This document shows, piece by piece, positions 44,216-53,540 of a DNA stretch of 64,000 bases. The notes below the pieces were generated by a model, which was not told the origin of the DNA, did no database searches, and was given only the letters and a program-made list of their open reading frames with translations. The stretch comes from Cupriavidus oxalaticus (GTDB taxonomy: Bacteria; Pseudomonadota; Gammaproteobacteria; Burkholderiales; Burkholderiaceae). The position numbers were made by a program, and so were the translations under genes. The DNA lies in NCBI RefSeq assembly GCF_016894385.1, contig NZ_CP069812.1, positions 1,364,001 through 1,428,000 of the forward strand. The letters are read 5' to 3'. How positions within the stretch are numbered: position 1 is the stretch's first letter; every line of letters begins with the position of its first letter.

Positions 44216-44508
44216 GCCCGTTGCCCCTTCTGCCCCTGCGCCGCCACGCGCTTGCGGTGGACATAGGTGCCGATGAAGGGCCAGGCCGACAGTGCGCATG
44301 GCACCGTCGCCAGGCTGGCGGCAATCGCCACCGGCCATCCATCGGTCGTACTCCAAAGCCAGGTGCTGGCGATCACCAGCGCCAGGCCCAGCCGGCCGAA
44401 TACGCGCGGCTGCCGCCCGCGTCCGGGGGGCAGCAGGACCTGGTTAGGCGCGGCCAAGTACAGGCAGGCAGCCGCCGCCAGGCCCAGGAGAACGGCCAGA
44501 ACTTGCAT
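44212..44508 (-). CDS. DUF3325 family membrane protein
   Basis: This is a 98-residue protein with three hydrophobic helices, starting MQVLAVLLGLAAAACLYLAA and ending in a basic tail (HRKRVAAQGQKGQRA). It fits the DUF3325 family seen with PepSY-TM proteins. It is the first gene of the three-gene unit, with a Fur-box-like sequence 27 bp upstream of its start, so the whole unit is probably repressed when iron is plentiful. Confidence 0.82.
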   Translation of the reverse strand: MQVLAVLLGLAAAACLYLAAPNQVLLPPGRGRQPRVFGRLGLALVIASTWLWSTTDGWPVAIAASLATVPCALSAWPFIGTYVHRKRVAAQGQKGQRA

Positions 44509-44534
44509 GAGGGGAAATGTCAGTGAATCAAAAC

Positions 44535-44553
44535 GTTAATGGTAATGATTCGT
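44535..44553 (-). promoter_or_regulatory. Fur-box-like operator
   Basis: The 19-mer at 44535-44553 (GTTAATGGTAATGATTCGT) agrees with the classic Fur box GATAATGATAATCATTATC at 13 of 19 positions, including NNTAAT repeats. It sits directly upstream of the DUF3325-DUF3649-PepSY operon in an otherwise GC-rich neighbourhood, as expected for iron control. Confidence 0.65.
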
Positions 44554-44671
44554 ATTTGACTGAGCAAGCGGAATGTTGGAGGTCAACATCCAGATGTGGT
44601 GTGCCCGCCACCACTCCGATCCATCCGACCAACGACGGCCCAACCGGATCCCGCCGGCGGCGGGCAGGACT

Positions 44672-45526
44672 TTAGTGCGGGAACAGTTCCAGCAGCCCGT
44701 CCAGCCCGACGTGGTTGAACGCCACGCTGGCCTGCGCGCGCACCACGGGCTTGGCCCGGAAGGCCACCGACAGGCCGGCCACCGCCATCATCTTGAGATC
44801 ATTGGAGCCGTCGCCCATGACGATGGCCTGGTCCGGCGTGGCGCCGATCTGCGCGCAGACCTCCTGCACCGTGCGGGCCTTGACGTCGGCGTTGACGATC
44901 TCGCCGACCACGTTGCCGGTCAGCTTGCCGTCGACGATTTCCAGCGTATTGGCGCGGGTGAAGTCCAGCGTCAGGCGCGGCTTGAGCTGGTCGGTGAAGT
45001 GGACGAAGCCGCCCGACACCAGCAGCGTCTTGATACCCAGTGCCTGCACGGCCTGCAGCATGCGTTCGGCACCCGGCGACAGGCGCAGGCGCTCGGCATA
45101 GACGCGGTCGAGCACGCTGGCGTCCAGGCCCTTGAGCAGCGCCACGCGGCGCCGCAGGCTTTCGTTGAAGTCGGTGATCTCGCCACGCATCGCCGCTTCG
45201 GTGATGGCGGAGACTTCGGCCTTGAGGCCGCAGAAATCCGCGATCTCGTCGATGCACTCGATGGTGATCAGCGTCGAGTCCATGTCCATCGCCACCAGGC
45301 GGAAGTCCGACAGCTTGCGGCCGGCCGGGACCACGGCCCAGTCGATCGCGCGCGGACCGCAGAAATCGTCCAGCGCATCGCGCAGCGCCGGCGTCAGCGG
45401 CGCGCAGTCTTCGGCAGCGGCCACGGTGTCGCTGCGCGGCACCAGTTCGGAGGCGCGGGCGAGCGTTCGGGCGGTGCCGAGGTCGGCGGCGGAAAGCGGG
45501 GCGGTGCTCTGGAGGATCAGGGGCAT
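44672..45526 (-). CDS. serB: Phosphoserine phosphatase SerB
   Basis: SerB is a HAD-family phosphatase that makes serine from phosphoserine. It has 284 residues with an N-terminal ~75-residue extension and then the catalytic DMDST motif (AMDMDSTLITIECIDEIADF, near residues 79-98), motif II in LLVSGGFVHF, and motif IV GDGSNDLKMM. This is a typical SerB. It is a single-gene unit on the minus strand; the stop TAA is 163 bp from the DUF3325 start. Confidence 0.95.
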   Translation of the reverse strand: MPLILQSTAPLSAADLGTARTLARASELVPRSDTVAAAEDCAPLTPALRDALDDFCGPRAIDWAVVPAGRKLSDFRLVAMDMDSTLITIECIDEIADFCGLKAEVSAITEAAMRGEITDFNESLRRRVALLKGLDASVLDRVYAERLRLSPGAERMLQAVQALGIKTLLVSGGFVHFTDQLKPRLTLDFTRANTLEIVDGKLTGNVVGEIVNADVKARTVQEVCAQIGATPDQAIVMGDGSNDLKMMAVAGLSVAFRAKPVVRAQASVAFNHVGLDGLLELFPH

Positions 45527-45596
45527 GGCAGGTGAGGATCGGGCGCGCGCAGCATGGCGGGCAGGCAGGGCGGCAACGCGGAAAAACCGCTATTGT

Positions 45597-45728
45597 AGCC
45601 GCCCTGGCCGGCTGGCTGAGCACTGCCCGGATGCTCAGCGCCGGCTCGTCCACATAGAACTCGGGCGAGTGGTTGGAGGGCGCCTTGGTCACATCCTGGC
45701 CCTTGGGCGGCGCCCCCAGGCGAGCCAT
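45597..45728 (-). pseudogene. Remnant: C-terminal tail of an M20-type amidohydrolase
   Basis: Translated on the minus strand this stretch reads MARLGAPPKGQDVTKAPSNH then SPEFYVDEPALSIRAVL. The pattern NHSP-x-F-x-VDE-x-AL followed by -RAV is the characteristic C-terminal end of hippurate hydrolase-like M20 amidohydrolases, in which the corresponding text ends in a ...GVRALA helix. Nothing of the catalytic domain is present; the fragment abuts a half REP element on one side and serB on the other. I infer a gene deleted except for its tail. A short functional protein is unlikely but not excluded. Confidence 0.5.
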
Positions 45729-45743
45729 TGTCGGTTTGATGCT

Positions 45744-45765
45744 GGGAGAGTGGCGGGGGTGAGGG
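45744..45765. repeat. Half of a REP-like element
   Basis: This 22-bp stretch ends in CGGGGGTGAGGG and matches the right half of the REP unit at 8273-8295 apart from a short substitution/indel (GGGAGAG, TGG in place of GGGC). The left half of the hairpin is missing. It borders the amidohydrolase remnant, consistent with a recombination end point. Confidence 0.55.
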
Positions 45766-45811
45766 CCGGCGTATCGACGCAGTGCGGACGACCAAGCCGC
45801 GTCGGACCAGG

Positions 45812-47029
45812 TCAGGCCGTCACCCGCAAGCTGTCGACCACCTTATGCAAAAACCCCTCGCACGCCGCGAGCTGCTCCAGTGCGACGAACTCGTCCGGCT
45901 TGTGCGCCTGCTGGATATCGCCGGGTCCGCACACCACCGCCGGAATGCCCGCGCGCTGGAACAGCCCGGCCTCGGTGCCATAGGCGACCTTGTTGGTGTC
46001 GCGATCCGCCGTCAGCGCCCGCACCAGTTGCGTGATCGCGGCCTGCTCGGCAACGTCCAGCGACGGAGCGGCGGCGATCTTGCTCAGCGTCAGGCCGGCA
46101 TCGGCATGCTCGGCGCGCATCTTCGGCAGCAGCACATCGTTGGCATAGGCATGGATGCGCGCGTAGATCGCTTCCGGATCCACCCCGGGCAAATTGCGGA
46201 ACTCGAACACGAACTCGCACAGCGCCGGGATGGTGTTGAGCGCGATCCCGCCCTGGATGGTGCCGGTCTGCGCGGTGGTGTAGGGCACGTCGAAGGCCTG
46301 GTCGTAGGGGCCGTTGGCCTTGAACTCATCGGCGATATCGCGGATGAAGCAGATCAGCCGCGCCGCGTATTCGATCGCATTGACGCCGCGCGGCGTCAGC
46401 GACGAGTGCGCGGCCTGCCCTTTGACACAGCAGCGGTAGGCGTTGATGCCCTTGTGCGCGACGATCACGCGCATGCTGGTCGGCTCGCCGACGATGCAGC
46501 CGCCAGGCGTCACGCCGCGCTCGCGCAGTTCGGCCAGCAGGTAGGGCGCGCCCATGCAGCCGATCTCTTCATCGAAGGAGAGGGCGTAGTGCACCGGCTC
46601 GCGCAGCTTTGCGTCGAGGATGGTCGGCAGCAGCGACAGGCTGGTGCCGATGAAGCCCTTCATGTCGCAGGTGCCGCGGCCATACAGCTTGCCATCGCGG
46701 ATCACCGGCCTGAACGGATCGGTGCTCCAGTCCTGGCCGTCCACCGGCACCACGTCGGTGTGGCCGGACAGCACGATGCCGCCGTTGGTGTCGCCGTTGG
46801 CCGCGGGCACCGTGACGAAGAGGTTGGCCTTGTCCTGCTGCGGGTTGTAGCTCAGATGCGGCTTCAGGCCCTTGGTCAGGAAGTGGTCGCGTACGGTCTC
46901 GATCAGGCCGAGGTTGGAGTGGCGGCTGGTGGTATCGTACGCGACCAGCCGCTGGGTCCATTCGAGCGCGCTGCCGCGCGCGGCGTGGTCATTGGCGGTC
47001 TGGCGGGGGGCGGCGGCTTGGGCTGGCAT
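45812..47029 (-). CDS. argE: Acetylornithine deacetylase ArgE
   Basis: This M20-family zinc hydrolase removes the acetyl group from N-acetylornithine in arginine synthesis. It has 405 residues with metal-ligand motifs LSGHTDVVPVDG, RGTCDMKGFIG, FDEEIGCMG and the C-terminal histidine in IQQAHKPDEFV. The match to ArgE rather than DapE rests on ALEWTQRLVAYDTTSRHSNL and on the overall length. The start at 47029 is likely. A 12-bp palindrome CTGACCGGTCAG lies 13 bp upstream of the start codon and could be a repressor site. Confidence 0.9.
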   Translation of the reverse strand: MPAQAAAPRQTANDHAARGSALEWTQRLVAYDTTSRHSNLGLIETVRDHFLTKGLKPHLSYNPQQDKANLFVTVPAANGDTNGGIVLSGHTDVVPVDGQDWSTDPFRPVIRDGKLYGRGTCDMKGFIGTSLSLLPTILDAKLREPVHYALSFDEEIGCMGAPYLLAELRERGVTPGGCIVGEPTSMRVIVAHKGINAYRCCVKGQAAHSSLTPRGVNAIEYAARLICFIRDIADEFKANGPYDQAFDVPYTTAQTGTIQGGIALNTIPALCEFVFEFRNLPGVDPEAIYARIHAYANDVLLPKMRAEHADAGLTLSKIAAAPSLDVAEQAAITQLVRALTADRDTNKVAYGTEAGLFQRAGIPAVVCGPGDIQQAHKPDEFVALEQLAACEGFLHKVVDSLRVTA

Positions 47030-47041
47030 GGGGCGCTATCA

Positions 47042-47053
47042 CTGACCGGTCAG
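47042..47053. promoter_or_regulatory. Perfect palindrome upstream of argE
   Basis: CTGACCGGTCAG is its own reverse complement. It lies 13 bp before the argE start and resembles TetR-family operators. A near-identical core, CTGACCGGCCAG, recurs at the RND efflux promoter (59567-59578). Regulator unknown. Confidence 0.4.
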
Positions 47054-47127
47054 GAATCCGATGCTACACCCGGTCGTGTGCCGAGTCCATGCAAGCGGCG
47101 CATGGTGCCGACCCGCCGCCCGCAGCG

Positions 47128-50100
47128 TTACGCCAGTTGCCGCAGCGTATGCTTGATCGTCTGCGCGCGCACCGCCACGTCCGGCATCTTGGCCTCGATA
47201 CGCAGCTTGTCCTGCCCCGCCAGCTTGATATGCCGGTTCTTCTGCACGAGGTCGATGATGCGCATGGCATCGATCGGCGGGTTGGGCACGAACTGCACGC
47301 TGATGGTGGCCTCGCCCGCGTCGATCTTGCGCACGCCCAGCGGCGCCGCGGCGATGCGCAGCCGGTGCGTTTCCACCAGCGCCTGCGCCTGTGCCGGCAG
47401 CCTGCCGAAACGGTCGATCAGTTCTTCCTGGATATCGTCGACACGCTCCGCGGTCTCGCAGTTGGCCAGGCGCTTGTACAGCGACAGGCGCTCGTGCACG
47501 TCCCCGCAGTAGTCGTTGGGCAGCAGCGCCGGCGTGCCGAGGTTGATCTCGGTGGTCGCCGCCAGCGGCGCCATCAGGTCGGGCTCCTTGCCGGCCTTCA
47601 GCGCCTTGACCGCGTGGTTGAGCATGTCGGTGTAGAGCTGGAAGCCGATCTCGTGGATCTCGCCCGACTGCTTGTCGCCCAGCACCTCGCCGGCGCCGCG
47701 GATTTCCAGGTCGTGCATGGCCAGGTAGAAGCCCGAGCCCAGTTCCTCCATCTGCTGGATCGCTTCCAGCCGGCGCTGCGCCTGCTTGGTCAGGCCGTCG
47801 ACATCATGCACCAGCAGGTAGGCATAGGCCTGGTGGTGCGAGCGTCCGACCCGGCCGCGCAGCTGGTGTAGCTGCGCCAGCCCGAACTTGTCGGCGCGGT
47901 GGATCAGGATGGTGTTGGCGGTCGGCACGTCGATGCCGGTCTCGATGATGGTGGTGCACAGCAGGATGTTGTCGCGGCGCGAGACAAAGTCGCGCATCAC
48001 GCGCTCCAGCTCGCGTTCGTGCATCTGGCCGTGCGCCACCGCGATGCGCGCCTCGGGCACCAGCTCGGCGAGCCTGGCGCGCTTGTTCTCGATGGTCTCG
48101 ACCTCGTTGTGCAGGAAGTAGATCTGGCCGCCGCGCTTGAGTTCGCGCAGGATGGCCTCGCGGATCACGCCGTCTTCCTCGCGGCGCACGAAGGTCTTGA
48201 TCGCCAGCCGCTTCTGCGGCGCGGTGGCGATCACCGAAAAATCGCGCAGGCCTTCCAGCGCCATACCCAGCGTGCGCGGGATCGGCGTGGCGGTCAGCGT
48301 CAGGATGTCGACCTCGGCGCGCAGCGTCTTCAGCGCTTCCTTCTGGCGCACGCCGAAGCGGTGTTCCTCGTCGATGATGACCAGTCCCAGGCGCTGGAAC
48401 TTCACCTGGTCGGACAGGATCTTGTGCGTGCCGATGACGATGTCGACGCTGCCTTCGTTGATCTGCCTGATGGCCGCATCGATCTCCTTCTTGGTCTTGA
48501 AGCGCGACAGCTCGACGATGCGCACCGGCCATTCGGCAAAGCGGTCCGACAGCGTCTGGAAGTGCTGCTCGGCCAGCAGCGTGGTCGGCGCGAGCATCGC
48601 CACCTGCTTGCCGCCCAGCACCGCGACGAACGCCGCGCGCAGCGCGACCTCGGTCTTGCCGAAGCCGACGTCGCCGCACACCAGCCGGTCCATCGGCTTG
48701 CCCGAGGTCATGTCGGCGATCACCGCGGCGATGGCGGCGGCCTGGTCCGGCGTTTCCTCGAAGCCGAAGCTTTCGGCAAAGGTCTCGTAGTCCTTCGGCG
48801 ACAGCGGGAAGGCGAAGCCCTCGCGCGCGGCGCGGCGGGCGTAGAGGTTGAGCAACTCGGCAGCGGTATCGCGGATCTGCTGCGCAGCGCGGCGCTTGGC
48901 CTTGTCCCACTGGCCCGAGCCCAGGTGGTGCAGCGGCGCGGTGTCCGGATCGGCGCCCGAGTAGCGAGAGATCACGTGCAGCTGGTGCACCGGCACATAG
49001 AGCTTGCTGGCCTTGTCGTATTCGAGGTGCAGGAATTCCTCGTCGCCCTGGCCCATGTCGAGCGACACCAGGCCATGGTAGCGGCCGATGCCGTGCTCGC
49101 TGTGCACCACCGGGTCGCCGATCTTCAGCTCGGCCAGGTCGCGCACCATCGAGTCGACCGCGGTCGCCTGTTCCTGCTTGCGGCGGCCGGCGCGGCGTGC
49201 GGTGCCGGCGTACAGTTCGGCTTCGGTGACGAAGGCGAGCTGACCCTGCGGCAACGCGAAGCCGCTCTGCAACGGCGCCACCGCGATCGAGAAATGCGCT
49301 TCGCTCGCAAGGAACGCGGCAAAGTCGTCCACCGGATGCGGGCGCAGGCCGCTTTCGGCGAACAGCTGCAGCAGCGTCTCGCGCCGGCCGGCGGAATCGG
49401 CGCACATCAGCACGCGGGTCTGCTTGTCGAGCAGCAGCGATTCCAGGTTGACCAGCGGATCGTCGGCGCGACGGTTGACCGAGACATCGGGCAGGAGCGC
49501 CGAGAACGGCGCCTGGTCCGCGCCGGGCTCCGTCTGCAGCACCAGCCGCGCCATCGGCTTGGCGCCGACGAAGAACTGCTCCTCGGACAGGAACAGGTCG
49601 GCCGGCGGCAGCAGCGGGCGCTCGCGGTCGTGCCGCATGAAGTTGTAGCGCTGCGTGGTATCGGCCCAGAAGCGGCGGATGGCTTCATCGATGTTGCCCG
49701 CGAAGGCGAGTTGCGTATCCGCCGGCAGGTAGTCGAACAGCGTCGCGCTGTCTTCGAAGAACAGCGGCAGGTAGTACTCGATGCCCGCCGACGGCACGCC
49801 GTTGCCGATGTCCTTGTAGATCGGCGACTTGGTCGGGTCGCCCTCGAACACCTCGCGCCAGCGGCCGCGGAACGCGGTGCGCGCGGCTTCGTCGAGCGGG
49901 AACTCGCGGCCCGGCAGCAGGCGCACTTCCTTGACCGGATACAGGCTGCGCTGCGTGTCCGGGTCAAAGGCGCGGATGGTCTCGATCTCGTCGCCGAACA
50001 GGTCGATCCGGTACGGCAGCGCCGAGCCCATCGGGTACAGGTCGATCAGGCCGCCGCGCACGCTGTACTCGCCCGGGCGCATCACGGCGCTGACGTGCTC

Positions 50101-50577
50101 ATAGCCGGCCAGCGTGAACTGCGCCTTCAGCGCGGCCTCGTCCAGGCGCTCGCCCTGCTTGAAGAAGAAGGTGTAGGCCGCCAGGAAGGAGGGCGGGGCC
50201 AGCCGGTACAGCGCGGTGCTGGCCGGCACCAGCATCACGTCGCATTGCCCGCCCTGGATGTCGTGCAGCGTGGCCAGGCGTTCGGAGACCAGGTCCTGGT
50301 GCGGCGAGAAGCTGTCGTACGGCAGCGTTTCCCAGTCGGGCAGCAGGCGCACGCGCAGCTCGGGCGCGAACCAGGGGATTTCCTCGGCCAGGCGCTGGGC
50401 GTCGACGGCATTGGCGCACACCACTGCCAGCATCGGCACGCGCGCGCGGTGCTGGCGCGCGTAGGCGGCAATGGCCAGTGCATCGGCCGAGCCACGCAGG
50501 CCGGCCACGGTGTGGCGCAGGCCGGGCTTGACCAGCGGCAGGTTGACGAAGGGCAGGGAGGGTGTAGCGTCAGGCAT
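47128..50577 (-). CDS. mfd: Transcription-repair coupling factor Mfd
   Basis: Mfd removes RNA polymerase stalled at DNA lesions and recruits UvrA. I start it at 50577 ([20 protein letters not shown]), giving 1149 residues, the usual length. In order: an N-terminal UvrB-like module, the RNA polymerase-interaction region near residues 480-560 ([20 protein letters not shown]), and helicase domains with Walker [19 protein letters not shown] and DEEH box [16 protein letters not shown]. The translocation motif and TRCF C-terminal domain follow. The upstream extension to 50706 is not family-like. It is divergent from ispD. Confidence 0.97.
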   Translation of the reverse strand: MPDATPSLPFVNLPLVKPGLRHTVAGLRGSADALAIAAYARQHRARVPMLAVVCANAVDAQRLAEEIPWFAPELRVRLLPDWETLPYDSFSPHQDLVSERLATLHDIQGGQCDVMLVPASTALYRLAPPSFLAAYTFFFKQGERLDEAALKAQFTLAGYEHVSAVMRPGEYSVRGGLIDLYPMGSALPYRIDLFGDEIETIRAFDPDTQRSLYPVKEVRLLPGREFPLDEAARTAFRGRWREVFEGDPTKSPIYKDIGNGVPSAGIEYYLPLFFEDSATLFDYLPADTQLAFAGNIDEAIRRFWADTTQRYNFMRHDRERPLLPPADLFLSEEQFFVGAKPMARLVLQTEPGADQAPFSALLPDVSVNRRADDPLVNLESLLLDKQTRVLMCADSAGRRETLLQLFAESGLRPHPVDDFAAFLASEAHFSIAVAPLQSGFALPQGQLAFVTEAELYAGTARRAGRRKQEQATAVDSMVRDLAELKIGDPVVHSEHGIGRYHGLVSLDMGQGDEEFLHLEYDKASKLYVPVHQLHVISRYSGADPDTAPLHHLGSGQWDKAKRRAAQQIRDTAAELLNLYARRAAREGFAFPLSPKDYETFAESFGFEETPDQAAAIAAVIADMTSGKPMDRLVCGDVGFGKTEVALRAAFVAVLGGKQVAMLAPTTLLAEQHFQTLSDRFAEWPVRIVELSRFKTKKEIDAAIRQINEGSVDIVIGTHKILSDQVKFQRLGLVIIDEEHRFGVRQKEALKTLRAEVDILTLTATPIPRTLGMALEGLRDFSVIATAPQKRLAIKTFVRREEDGVIREAILRELKRGGQIYFLHNEVETIENKRARLAELVPEARIAVAHGQMHERELERVMRDFVSRRDNILLCTTIIETGIDVPTANTILIHRADKFGLAQLHQLRGRVGRSHHQAYAYLLVHDVDGLTKQAQRRLEAIQQMEELGSGFYLAMHDLEIRGAGEVLGDKQSGEIHEIGFQLYTDMLNHAVKALKAGKEPDLMAPLAATTEINLGTPALLPNDYCGDVHERLSLYKRLANCETAERVDDIQEELIDRFGRLPAQAQALVETHRLRIAAAPLGVRKIDAGEATISVQFVPNPPIDAMRIIDLVQKNRHIKLAGQDKLRIEAKMPDVAVRAQTIKHTLRQLA

Positions 50578-50712
50578 GTCGGCAACGGGGCGTTCAAAAC
50601 GACGACGCCCCGCCGGCATTGCGGGCGGGGGTCGGACAGAATGCTGCGGGCACATGGCGGCACCCGCCCACGCCGCCAGGCATGCATGCGCCATGGCGAC
50701 GGGCAAGGGCCG

Positions 50713-50722
50713 TATTATAGAA
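50713..50722. promoter_or_regulatory. AT-rich core between mfd and ispD
   Basis: The only AT-rich island of the 228-bp divergent gap, TATTATAGAA, reads TATAAT on the mfd strand (50714-50719) and TATTAT/TATAGA on the ispD strand. It could serve as -10 elements in either direction, but no good -35 hexamer is present on either strand. Confidence 0.35.
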
Positions 50723-50805
50723 TGCGACCCGGCTGTCCCGCTGGCGCCACGACGCTGGCGCCAGCCACTACAGTTTCACTTCGCCATTCACTTCCTGCCC
50801 AAGCC

Positions 50806-51591
50806 GTGTCCGCTCGCCGCTTTGCCCTGATCCCCTGTGCCGGTACCGGCAGCCGCGCCGGCGGCACCGTTCCCAAGCAATACCAGGCCGTGGCCGGCCG
50901 GCCGATGATCTGGTACGCGCTGGCGGCGTTCTCGGCGTGCGATGCGATCAACGCCACCGCGCTGGTGCTGGCGCCCGACGACATGCCGCTGGAATCGCGC
51001 TTCGGCGCCGCGGCCTTTGCCGGACTGCGCTTCGACACCGCCTTCGTTGGCGGCGATACGCGGCATGCATCGGTGCTGGCGGGACTGCATCACCTGGCCC
51101 AGCTCGGCGCCACCGATACCGACTGGGTGCTGGTGCACGACGCGGCGCGCCCGGGTCTGACCCCGGCGATGATCCACGCGCTGGTGCGCGCGGTCGAAAG
51201 CGACGGCGACGACGATCCGGATGCGGCCATCGGCGGCATCCTGGCGGTGCCGGTGCCCGATACCCTCAAGCGCGCGCAGGACGATGCCCGCATCGGCGGC
51301 ACCGTGCCGCGCGAAGGGCTGTGGCAGGCCCAGACCCCGCAGATGTTCCGCCTGGGCGTGCTGCGCCAGGCGCTGCAGGACGCCATGGCGGCCGGCGCGG
51401 TGGTGACCGACGAGGCCAGCGCGATCGAGCGGCTGGGGCTGCATCCGCGGCTGGTCAATGGCTCGCTGCGCAATTTCAAGGTGACATACCCGGAAGACTT
51501 CGCGCTCGCCGAAGTGCTGCTGGGTACAGGCGCACCAGGAGCAACAGGAGCAACAGGAGCAACAGGAGCAACAGGAGCAACAGGAGCATAA
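50806..51591 (+). CDS. ispD: 2-C-methyl-D-erythritol 4-phosphate cytidylyltransferase IspD
   Basis: IspD couples CTP to methylerythritol phosphate in the non-mevalonate isoprenoid pathway. It has 261 residues from a GTG at 50806 ([20 protein letters not shown]), with the nucleotidyltransferase motif [26 protein letters not shown] and the late [11 protein letters not shown]. It is about 25 residues longer than usual: after LLGTGAPGA the protein ends in five Gly-Ala-Thr triplets encoded by a 9-bp tandem repeat. The tail would be flexible and lies outside the known fold. ispF follows after 14 bp, as usual for the pair. Confidence 0.95.
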   Translation: MSARRFALIPCAGTGSRAGGTVPKQYQAVAGRPMIWYALAAFSACDAINATALVLAPDDMPLESRFGAAAFAGLRFDTAFVGGDTRHASVLAGLHHLAQLGATDTDWVLVHDAARPGLTPAMIHALVRAVESDGDDDPDAAIGGILAVPVPDTLKRAQDDARIGGTVPREGLWQAQTPQMFRLGVLRQALQDAMAAGAVVTDEASAIERLGLHPRLVNGSLRNFKVTYPEDFALAEVLLGTGAPGATGATGATGATGATGA

Positions 51592-51594
51592 GGA
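51532..51594 (+). repeat. 9-bp tandem repeat at the end of ispD
   Basis: Five perfect copies of GCAACAGGA (51541-51585) are flanked by the degenerate copies GCACCAGGA (51532-51540) and GCATAAGGA (51586-51594). The unit is three codons, so copy-number change keeps frame and only lengthens the Gly-Ala-Thr tail. The last copy supplies both the ispD stop codon and the AAGGAG of the ispF ribosome binding site. Confidence 0.95.
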
Positions 51595-51605
51595 GCGTAA
51601 CCGCA

Positions 51606-52115
51606 ATGATGCCTTTCGATATCCGCGTGGGCCAGGGCTATGACGTCCACGCGCTGGTGCCCGGCCGCAAGCTGATCCTTGGTGGCGTGGAGATCCCGCA
51701 CGACCGCGGCCTGCTGGGCCATTCCGATGCCGACGCGCTGCTGCACGCGGTGACTGACGCGCTGTTCGGCGCGGCCGCGCTGGGCGATATCGGCCGCCAT
51801 TTCCCCGATACCGACGCGCGCTTTGCCGGCGCCGACAGCCGCGTGCTGCTGCGCGAGGCCGCGCGCCGCGTGCGCGAGGCGGGCTACGAGATCGGCAATG
51901 TCGATGCCACCGTGATTGCGCAGGCGCCCAGGCTGGCGCCGCATGTCGGCGCGATGGTGGCCAACCTGGCGCAAGACCTCGGGCTGGCGCCGGGACGCTG
52001 CAACGTCAAGGCAAAGACCAACGAAAAGCTGGGCTTCGAAGGCCGCCAGGAAGGCATCGTGGCGCAGGCCGCGGTGCTGGTCTGGCGCGCCTCGGTGACG
52101 GGCGCGCAGGACTGA
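51606..52115 (+). CDS. ispF: 2-C-methyl-D-erythritol 2,4-cyclodiphosphate synthase IspF
   Basis: IspF is the cyclase of the same pathway. It has 169 residues from 51606 (the next ATG, 51609, is equally possible), with metal ligands in GQGYDVHAL and [20 protein letters not shown], and the conserved [13 protein letters not shown] near the C-terminus. AAGGAG, formed by the edge of the ispD tandem repeat, lies 10 bp before the start. Confidence 0.97.
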   Translation: MMPFDIRVGQGYDVHALVPGRKLILGGVEIPHDRGLLGHSDADALLHAVTDALFGAAALGDIGRHFPDTDARFAGADSRVLLREAARRVREAGYEIGNVDATVIAQAPRLAPHVGAMVANLAQDLGLAPGRCNVKAKTNEKLGFEGRQEGIVAQAAVLVWRASVTGAQD

Positions 52116-52148
52116 GCGCCCTGTGGCGGGTGCCGTGGGCGGGCGCGG

Positions 52149-52739
52149 CTAGCTGCGCGGCGCGTCCGCCGGGGCGTTTTCCGGCGGGATGGCGTAGGTG
52201 TAGTCGATCAGCCGCGCCATGGCGCCCGAGCGCGCACCGGCCTCGGTGCGCTTGGTGAATCCCATCTGCTGCACCAGCCGGTTGGCCGAGGCCATCTCCG
52301 GCATGGTCCTGACCAGCAGCGTGGGCGAGCCGATATCGCGCGCGCGCTGGATGCAGATCTGCATCAGCGTGCGGCCCAGCCCCAGGCCGCGCGCCTGCGG
52401 GCTGACCGACAGCAGCCGCGCCTCTGGCTGCGTCAGCGTGATGGTGCTGCCGTCGAGCGCGGGCAGCGTCGCCCCGGGATGGCAGAACAGCACTGCGCCC
52501 ATGATGCCGTGGTCGGTTTCCGCCACCCACCATTCCATGTCGGGATTGCTGGTTGCCAGCACCGCCTGCATGCCGCGCTGGAACGAGGCCCGGCAGTCCT
52601 CCATGATTTCCAGCTCATACTGGCCATAGGCTTGCTGCGTGACGGCAGCGATGTCGCCCCAGTCATGCACCGCGGCAAGGCGGTAGTGGAAACGGGGAGA
52701 AGTCGGCGAAGGCAGGGTCATGGCAGGCTGAAAGTGCAT
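52149..52739 (-). CDS. GNAT-family N-acetyltransferase
   Basis: This is a 196-residue acetyltransferase. The acetyl-CoA binding motif A is VSPQARGLGLGRTLMQICIQ (R-x-x-G-x-G/A pattern), followed by a motif-B-like MASANRLVQQMGFTKRTEAG. I start it at 52739 (MHFQPAMTLPSP) where AGGCAGG lies just upstream; the Met at 52721 is also possible. The substrate is unknown. It is convergent with ispF. Confidence 0.85.
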   Translation of the reverse strand: MHFQPAMTLPSPTSPRFHYRLAAVHDWGDIAAVTQQAYGQYELEIMEDCRASFQRGMQAVLATSNPDMEWWVAETDHGIMGAVLFCHPGATLPALDGSTITLTQPEARLLSVSPQARGLGLGRTLMQICIQRARDIGSPTLLVRTMPEMASANRLVQQMGFTKRTEAGARSGAMARLIDYTYAIPPENAPADAPRS

Positions 52740-52809
52740 ATCCTGCCTGGATTGTAGGCCGATCACCGCGCCAGCGCAGTGCCGGCGCGGGGGCGGTTGC
52801 AAGATGGGA

Positions 52810-52873
52810 ACAGCCGGCATTTCCCGCTGGGAAGCTGCCGGCTGTTGTGCTACAGGGGCCGTGGAACGGCCCC
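52810..52873 (-). terminator. Two hairpins downstream of ahpD
   Basis: There are two consecutive stems: GGGGCCGT / ACGGCCCC with a 3-nt loop (52855-52873) and ACAGCCGGCA / TGCCGGCTGT with a 16-nt loop (52810-52845), which itself can form an inner stem. Neither has a T-run. They lie directly after ahpD on the minus strand and may end its transcript or protect its 3' end. Confidence 0.45.
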
Positions 52874-52900
52874 TTGGGGGGGCGGGGGCGCGCTGTCCGC

Positions 52901-53422
52901 TTACTGGGCGGCGATCACGTTGGCCGCGGCCACGATCACCGCGGCGATGCGGCCCACGTCGCGCAGCTGCTGCGCAGTCATGCCCTGTTCGTTCTTCAGC
53001 AGCTGGTAGTGCGACTTCACGCAGAAGTGGCACTTGCCCACGATCGACGCGGCCAGCGCGTACATCTCGAAGCGGCGCTTGTCCACGCCGCCATGGGTGG
53101 CGTAGGCGTTCATGCGCAGGCCGGCCGGCTGGGTCGACAGGTCGGTGTCGTCCGCCATCTCGACGTACGGATACCAGGTGTTGTTCATGCCCATCAGCGC
53201 CGCGGCGGTCAGCGCGCCGTTGGTTTCCTCGGGCGACAGCACGCCGGCATTGCGGATGGCATCCACCAGCACCTTGCTCTGCGCCGCGAATGCCGCCGCC
53301 AGCGCCACGCCGACCGCATCGTTGCCTTCCAGCGAGGAACGGGCGATGGTGCCGTCCACGTTCAGGCGGATGTCCTTGGCGAAATCTGGGATGAGGTTTT
53401 TAATCGTGCTGAGGAATTCCAT
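52901..53422 (-). CDS. ahpD: Alkyl hydroperoxide reductase AhpD
   Basis: This 173-residue carboxymuconolactone-decarboxylase-fold protein, MEFLSTIKNLIPDFAKDIRL..., carries the CxxC active site in GKCHFCVKSH. AhpD recycles peroxiredoxin in some bacteria. It lies downstream of ahpC on the same strand with a terminator-like hairpin between them, so it may be expressed at a lower level. AGGAGAAA is upstream of the start. Confidence 0.93.
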   Translation of the reverse strand: MEFLSTIKNLIPDFAKDIRLNVDGTIARSSLEGNDAVGVALAAAFAAQSKVLVDAIRNAGVLSPEETNGALTAAALMGMNNTWYPYVEMADDTDLSTQPAGLRMNAYATHGGVDKRRFEMYALAASIVGKCHFCVKSHYQLLKNEQGMTAQQLRDVGRIAAVIVAAANVIAAQ

Positions 53423-53447
53423 TTATTTCTCCTATCGATCGGGGCCC

Positions 53448-53470
53448 AAAAAACCCGCGCAAGCGGGTTT
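53448..53470 (-). terminator. Rho-independent terminator between ahpC and ahpD
   Basis: The 8-bp stem AAACCCGC / GCGGGTTT with loop GCAA is followed on the minus strand by a six-T run. It would stop most ahpC transcripts before ahpD. Confidence 0.8.
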
Positions 53471-53540
53471 CGGAGCGGAGGGCGGTGCCCTCCGCGGATC
53501 GCCACGGTGTCTGGCGAAGAATTGCAGATGACAGTGCAAA

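Noticed and set aside
47899..51591. 1230-codon plus-strand frame antisense to mfd
   Set aside because: Only the final 261 codons are IspD; the rest mirrors mfd and has no domain content.
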